A stretch of DNA of 64,000 nt from Seminibacterium arietis. Lineage in GTDB: Bacteria > Pseudomonadota > Gammaproteobacteria > Enterobacterales > Pasteurellaceae. A model generated the notes under the pieces. That model did no database searches, was not told the origin of the DNA, and worked only from the letters and a program-made list of their open reading frames with translations. Where the stretch lies: positions 62,001 through 126,000 of the forward strand of contig NZ_JBHTJN010000008.1 in the NCBI RefSeq assembly GCF_042675725.1, given 5' to 3'. The translations under genes and the position numbers were made by a program. Below are positions 59,795-64,000 of the stretch, piece by piece (position 1 is the first letter of the stretch; every line of letters begins with the position of its first letter).

Positions 59795-59998
59795 GATTCT
59801 AATTCCCTCATTAAAATAAACACATACTTAATGATTGGTAATTCCTTACTGGTTAAAGAGTTTCGGACTTAAGTATGATGTTGTGTTTGCATATTGTCCG
59901 AGAGATCGGACAGAGTAACTAGTCTAGTTACTCATTTCACTTCCTGTATATTTGAACCTATTTAGGTTATGCACCGCTCTACAAGGGCGGTGTTTTTT
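59795..59998 (+). ncRNA. gcvB: GcvB small regulatory RNA
   Basis: Hfq-dependent sRNA repressing amino-acid transport and metabolism genes. Evidence: divergent from gcvA; G/U-rich R1 seed TGATGTTGTGTTTGC (59876-59890); conserved TTTCACTTCCTGTA before the last stem (about 59934-59947); stems at 59895-59912 (TGTCCGA/TCGGACA, GAGA loop) and 59914-59932 (AGTAACTA/TAGTTACT); and terminator CACCGCTC/GGGCGGTG with T7 (59972-59999). Length about 204 bases, as in E. coli (206). The 5' end is estimated from a TATACC -10 at 59783 and is uncertain by some 10 bases. Confidence 0.92.
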
Positions 59999-60138
59999 TA
60001 CTTTGGATCCTATCATAATTTCTCTGATTTTTCCTATCTAAATAAAAGAAATTTAAAATTCTTTATATTTTTAGTTTTAAAAATTTTTATAATAGTGTAG
60101 ATTGAAACGATTCTGTCGTATAGAACCAAGGAAATAAG

Positions 60139-61158
60139 ATGACTAAAAATATAGATTGGCAAAACTTAGGATTTAATTATATTAAAACAGATTATCGCTA
60201 TATTGCTTATTGGAAAGATGGTAAATGGTCAGAAGGCGAACTCACTAAAGATAATGTATTGCATATTAGCGAAGGTTCAACTGCTCTTCATTATGGTCAA
60301 CAATCTTTTGAAGGACTAAAAGCTTATCGCTGTAAAGACGGTTCAATCAATTTATTCCGCCCAGATCAAAATGCATTGCGTATGCAAGCCAGTGCGAGAC
60401 GCTTACTCATGCCAGAAGTCCCTGTAGAAATGTTTATTGATGCTTGTAAGCAAGTAGTAAAGGCTAATGAACAATGGCTTGCTCCATATGGTACTGGAGC
60501 AACTCTCTATTTACGTCCATTCCTTATTGGTGTAGGTGATAATATTGGAGTGCATCCTGCCCCAGAATATATATTCTCTATTTTCTGTTGTCCTGTTGGT
60601 GCTTATTTTAAAGGTGGAATGTCTCCAACTAATTTTATTGTATCAGAATATGATCGAGCTGCACCACATGGTACGGGAGCTGCAAAAGTAGGTGGAAATT
60701 ACGCAGCAAGTCTCTATCCAGGGTTGATAGCGAAAACACGCCATTTTGGTGACTGTATCTATCTCGATCCAGCTACACATACAAAAATTGAAGAAGTTGG
60801 ATCTGCAAATTTCTTTGGTATTACAAAAGATAATAAATTTATTACTCCGCTTTCACCTTCTATTTTACCTAGCATTACTAAATATTCTTTGCTTTACTTA
60901 GCAAAAGAACGTTTAGGAATGGAGATTATCGAAGGTGATGTATATATCGATCAATTAGAACAATTCAAAGAAGCTGGTGCTTGTGGTACTGCTGCTGTCA
61001 TTACACCAATCGGCGGTATTCAGTATGGGGATAATTTCCATGTATTTTATTCAGAAACTGAAGTCGGTGAAGTTACACAAAAGCTGTATAACGAATTAGT
61101 CGGCATTCAATTCGGTGATATAGATGCACCAAGTGGTTGGATCGTTAAAGTAAAATAG
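60139..61158 (+). CDS. ilvE: Branched-chain amino acid aminotransferase
   Basis: PLP-dependent last step of leucine, isoleucine and valine synthesis. 339 residues, the longer class found in H. influenzae and in eukaryotes: LHYGQQSFEGLKAYR, LRPFLIGVG, the PLP lysine in AAKVGGNYAASLYPG (near 186), and EEVGSANFFGI. AAGGAAATAAG before the ATG. It lies downstream of gcvB; ilvE is a reported GcvB target in Salmonella, but no clear pairing site was found here. Confidence 0.95.
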   Translation: MTKNIDWQNLGFNYIKTDYRYIAYWKDGKWSEGELTKDNVLHISEGSTALHYGQQSFEGLKAYRCKDGSINLFRPDQNALRMQASARRLLMPEVPVEMFIDACKQVVKANEQWLAPYGTGATLYLRPFLIGVGDNIGVHPAPEYIFSIFCCPVGAYFKGGMSPTNFIVSEYDRAAPHGTGAAKVGGNYAASLYPGLIAKTRHFGDCIYLDPATHTKIEEVGSANFFGITKDNKFITPLSPSILPSITKYSLLYLAKERLGMEIIEGDVYIDQLEQFKEAGACGTAAVITPIGGIQYGDNFHVFYSETEVGEVTQKLYNELVGIQFGDIDAPSGWIVKVK

Positions 61159-61170
61159 AAATTCTTTAAA

Positions 61171-61200
61171 TTAAAAGGCAGTTAATAAAATGCCTTTTAA
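61171..61200. terminator. Bidirectional terminator between ilvE and aroG
   Basis: TTAAAAGGCA (61171-61180) pairs with TGCCTTTTAA (61191-61200), loop of ten; T-rich on both sides. Confidence 0.82.
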
Positions 61201-61264
61201 TTTATACCTAAAAAATTTTTGCAGTATTACACCGCACTTAATAAATGATGATTTGTATCAGTAA

Positions 61265-62353
61265 TCAGATGCAAGAGCTATTCTTATGACGACGAGCAAT
61301 AACGGCCTGAGACAAATCAGCCAAAACTTGTTCTGAATCAGACCAGCCAAGACACGCATCTGTTACACTTTGACCATAACAACTCGCGGTACCGTCGATA
61401 ATATCTTGACGACCTTCAATTAAATGGCTCTCAACCATTACACCAAAAATTTGGGTCGAACCAGCGGAAATTTGATGGCATACAGATTTACACACATCTA
61501 ATTGTTTTTTAAATTGTTTATCACTATTAGCATGACTAAAGTCAACCATAACATGTCCAATTCGACCGCTCTCTTTAATTTTATCACAAACTAAAGTTAC
61601 GTCTTTTTCACTGTAATTTGGACCTTTATCTCCACCTCGTAAAATGACATGGCAATCATTATTACCTGTCGTAGATACAATGGCTGAGTGTCCAAATTTC
61701 GTGACGGATAGAAAATGGTGGGGTGCTTCCGCTGCACCTATCGCATCAAGGGCTATTTTAACAGAACCATTTGTTGCATTTTTAAACCCCACAGCACAAG
61801 AAAGTCCCGACGCTAACTCGCGATGAACTTGAGATTCTGTAGTTCTAGCTCCAATCGCCCCCCAACTAATAAAGTCAGCTAAGTATTGCGGTGTAATCAT
61901 ATCTAAAAACTCACTAGCTGCAGGAACTTCTAAATCATTAATATCGGATAGTAATTTACGAGCAATCCGCAATCCATCATTTAAAGCATAAGTATTATTT
62001 AAAAAAGGATCATTAATTAATCCTTTCCAACCAACTGTAGTTCTCGGTTTTTCAAAATATACTCGCATGATAATTTCAAGAGTATCTTGATACTTCTCTC
62101 GCATTTGTTTAATTTTTAAAGCATATTCTAAAGCAGAATTAGGATCATGAATTGAACAAGGTCCAATAATTACTAACAAGCGATCATCATTTTGATGAAT
62201 AATATCATGAGCTTTTTGACGAGTTTGCTTTACAATGTTAATTGCTTTCCTACTTGCTGGATATTTTTCTAATAATGCAATAGGCGGTAGTACCTGAGCT
62301 GTTTTTACAATTCGAGTATCATCATTTGCAATTTTAATTTTTGTTTTTGTCAT
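61265..62353 (-). CDS. aroG: DAHP synthase, phenylalanine-sensitive (AroG) type
   Basis: Second DAHP synthase of the window. N-terminus VLPPIALLEKYPASRKA and blocks AASEFLDMITPQYLADFISW, HHFLSVTKFGHSAIV, VDFSHANSDKQFKKQ and GVMVESHLIEG are those of E. coli AroG. 362 residues. No TyrR box was seen upstream. Next to lolE as in H. influenzae. A C-terminal SSCI replaces the usual end. Confidence 0.95.
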   Translation of the reverse strand: MTKTKIKIANDDTRIVKTAQVLPPIALLEKYPASRKAINIVKQTRQKAHDIIHQNDDRLLVIIGPCSIHDPNSALEYALKIKQMREKYQDTLEIIMRVYFEKPRTTVGWKGLINDPFLNNTYALNDGLRIARKLLSDINDLEVPAASEFLDMITPQYLADFISWGAIGARTTESQVHRELASGLSCAVGFKNATNGSVKIALDAIGAAEAPHHFLSVTKFGHSAIVSTTGNNDCHVILRGGDKGPNYSEKDVTLVCDKIKESGRIGHVMVDFSHANSDKQFKKQLDVCKSVCHQISAGSTQIFGVMVESHLIEGRQDIIDGTASCYGQSVTDACLGWSDSEQVLADLSQAVIARRHKNSSCI

Positions 62354-62429
62354 ATATCACTCACTTAATTATCAACATTTATTATTTGTTTTCACGAAAA
62401 AATAAAAAAATTACCACATTTTCAACAAA

Positions 62430-63692
62430 TCAATAGTTACTCAGCACTTGTGCTGGTTGTAATTTTGCGGCACGATTGGCTGGGTACAAACTTGCTAGCA
62501 AGCTCAACATTAATGTAGCTAACAAAACTAATAACACATCTTGCCAATGTAGTTCACTTGGTAAAAAATCCACAAAATAGACACCATCTGATAATAATTT
62601 TTTACCAATGATCGATTCAAGAGCTTGAATAAGTGCGGTTAAATTTAAAGATAGTACTATACCTAAAATAGTACCAATAATACAACCTTTCATTCCCACT
62701 AATAAACCATAAAAAATAAAAATCTGCCTAACAAAGCCGTTATTTGCCCCTAACGTCCTCAGTACAGCAATATCACTTTGTTTATCTTTTACTGCCATTA
62801 TTAAAGTAGAAACCACATTAAAACAGGCTACACTAATTACTAGTATCATTGAAATATACATTACTGCACGTATTAACTGAATATCACGATACATATAACC
62901 AAATTTATCACTCCAATTTTGAACAGCAAGTCTTTGTGGATAATCTTGCAATTCAGCGTAACGCATTGAGCTAATTTTGAAAGGATCTTGTACTTTTATT
63001 TCTATACCATTAATTTGTTGTGAATTATAACCTAATAATTGCTGAGCTTGTTTTAAAGGCATCAGAGCATAACTATGATCCAGTTGTCCATCCAAACGCA
63101 AAATACCAGTAACATAAATAGAATAACGTTCTGGTTGCTCAAATTTATTATTCGAGGCATTGCTTTGATTTTTTGAAATTAACAAAGTGACTACATCACC
63201 CACTTTCACTCCAAGTTCTTTCGCAATACCATTACCTAATATCAAACCGCCTTGCTGATCAAATTTTTGCCAGTTTTGTTCCAAAACATATTGTCCTAAC
63301 TGACTCACTTTATCTTGTGCTTTTTTTGCCACACCTTTAATTTGAACAACTTTCAATTTTGTACCATTTTCAATTAATGCAGAGAACGAAACAAAAGGTG
63401 AGCTAGCAACAATTTGCGGATTTTGTTGTAAAAGTGCGGTCAAATTTTGTCTCTGTTCAATTACTGAAATGCCACCCTTTTCCGCTAGTGTAAAAATTTC
63501 AGCATGGGGTACAACTGCAAGAATGCGATTATTTAGCTCTCGTTCGAAACCATTCATTGCACTTAGTCCTAAAATCAACACAGCTACACCAAGTGCGATG
63601 CCAATTAAAGAGAAAGCGGAAATTAACGATACTAATGGATTTTTTTGTTTAACTTGTTGATAACGCAGACTAATAAAGAATGGGTGACTCAT
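62430..63692 (-). CDS. lolE: Lipoprotein-releasing system permease LolE
   Basis: Inner-membrane permease of LolCDE, which extracts outer-membrane lipoproteins and passes them to LolA. 420 residues: N-terminal helix (LISAFSLIGIALGVAVLIL), periplasmic domain, and three C-terminal helices with DIAVLRTLGANNGFVRQIF and LSLLASLYPANRAAKLQPAQ. The N-terminal block GLSAMNGFERELNNRILAVV identifies LolE. Overlaps lolD by 4 bp. Confidence 0.95.
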   Translation of the reverse strand: MSHPFFISLRYQQVKQKNPLVSLISAFSLIGIALGVAVLILGLSAMNGFERELNNRILAVVPHAEIFTLAEKGGISVIEQRQNLTALLQQNPQIVASSPFVSFSALIENGTKLKVVQIKGVAKKAQDKVSQLGQYVLEQNWQKFDQQGGLILGNGIAKELGVKVGDVVTLLISKNQSNASNNKFEQPERYSIYVTGILRLDGQLDHSYALMPLKQAQQLLGYNSQQINGIEIKVQDPFKISSMRYAELQDYPQRLAVQNWSDKFGYMYRDIQLIRAVMYISMILVISVACFNVVSTLIMAVKDKQSDIAVLRTLGANNGFVRQIFIFYGLLVGMKGCIIGTILGIVLSLNLTALIQALESIIGKKLLSDGVYFVDFLPSELHWQDVLLVLLATLMLSLLASLYPANRAAKLQPAQVLSNY

Positions 63693-64000
63693 GCTATTTC
63701 TCCTGTCAGAGTACCATCTTGCATCACTAAACGTTTTGAGAATTTTTCTGCTAAATGTAAATCATGAGTAACTAATAAAAATGCCGTATTTTGTTCAGCG
63801 TTTAATTGTCGGATTAAGTCAAAAATACTTTCTGTAGTATAGCGATCTAAATTTCCCGTAGGTTCATCAGCTAAAACAAGAGCAGGATTATTGACTAATG
63901 CTCTGGCAATAGCAACTCGTTGACGTTCTCCCCCTGATAGGGCTGACGGACGATGAGTCAAACGATGAGCAAGCCCTACAGAATTTAAAATATTTTCTGC
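63689..64000 (-). CDS. lolD: Lipoprotein-releasing ATPase LolD (5' end beyond window)
   Basis: The C-terminal 103 residues are visible; the frame is open to the window edge (ENILNSVGLAHRLTHRPS precedes the listed TTG at 63961, which is not a start). Signature LSGGERQRVAIARAL, Walker B LVLADEPTGNLD and H-loop LVTHDLHLAE are present; Walker A lies outside. Powers LolE. The stop overlaps the lolE start by 4 bp. Confidence 0.96.
   Translation of the reverse strand, partial: AENILNSVGLAHRLTHRPSALSGGERQRVAIARALVNNPALVLADEPTGNLDRYTTESIFDLIRQLNAEQNTAFLLVTHDLHLAEKFSKRLVMQDGTLTGEIA

Noticed and set aside
60080..60138. GcvB pairing site in the ilvE leader
   Set aside because: A C/A-rich complement to the R1 seed was looked for before the ilvE start and not found.
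62350..62429. TyrR box upstream of aroG
   Set aside because: No TGTAAA-N6-TTTACA-like sequence with fewer than four mismatches was seen.
1..64000. CRISPR arrays, rRNA and tRNA genes
   Set aside because: No regularly spaced repeats, no 16S/23S signatures and no cloverleaf with a TTCGA-type T-arm were noticed; the dispersed 9-mers are uptake sequences, not CRISPR repeats.

Overview
The window is chromosomal DNA of a Pasteurellaceae bacterium. The 9-mer AAGTGCGGT (the Haemophilus-type DNA uptake signal, USS) or its complement occurs roughly forty times by eye. The sequence is AT-rich, and the housekeeping proteins and several gene orders match Haemophilus influenzae: thrS-infC-rpmI-rplT, folE/moeA-moeB, moaACDE, and aroG-lolE-lolD. 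I cannot fix the genus from sequence alone.

Layout. 1-8.2 kb: end of a trp operon (trpCF-trpB-trpA), an M20 amidohydrolase plus UPF0126 membrane protein pair of foreign look, carbonic anhydrase, purK and aspC. 8.2-18.4 kb, mostly minus strand: yadGH-type ABC exporter, epmC, htpX, aroF-tyrA with two TyrR-like boxes, ydfG, rlmE-ftsH, yhbY (plus) and greA. 18.4-24.7 kb: nrdA behind two NrdR-like boxes but with no nrdB beside it, then thrS-infC-rpmI-rplT with an anticodon-arm mimic in the thrS leader and an AUU start for infC.

24.7-28.7 kb is an accessory island. It holds remnants of a P2-like prophage (baseplate V, portal, Ogr/Delta activator), a ribbon-helix-helix protein, a small membrane protein and three toxin-antitoxin modules: higBA, hicAB and a candidate type I module. 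The last is a 22-residue hydrophobic peptide resembling Ibs toxins, overlapped by a divergently promoted antisense RNA like Sib. It is the most interesting item in the window.

28.7-43.2 kb: a fructosamine-kinase-like gene, then an eight-gene ferrous-iron uptake operon (FTR1 permease, P19-like protein, DUF2318 membrane protein, two FtsX-type permeases, an ATPase, a TlpA-like thioredoxin lipoprotein and a c-type cytochrome). Next come a DUF5718 gene, pgsA, prmB, folE and moeA-moeB. 43.2-51.3 kb: an IS200/IS605-like scar, rnm, pyrD, pepN, an 850-bp gene-free stretch ending in two perfect hairpins, rplM-rpsI, and a small rearranged patch of unknown genes. 51.3-64 kb: purE with a PurR box, moaACDE behind a candidate Moco RNA leader, yvcK-like, uvrD, rlmM-gcvA, the small RNA GcvB divergent from gcvA, ilvE, aroG, lolE and the end of lolD.

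Themes: aromatic amino-acid synthesis is represented by the trp genes, two DAHP synthases (AroF and AroG types), tyrA and aspC. Molybdenum-cofactor synthesis is nearly complete across two loci. Purine genes purE and purK, one operon in E. coli, lie 45 kb apart. No rRNA, tRNA or CRISPR array was seen.
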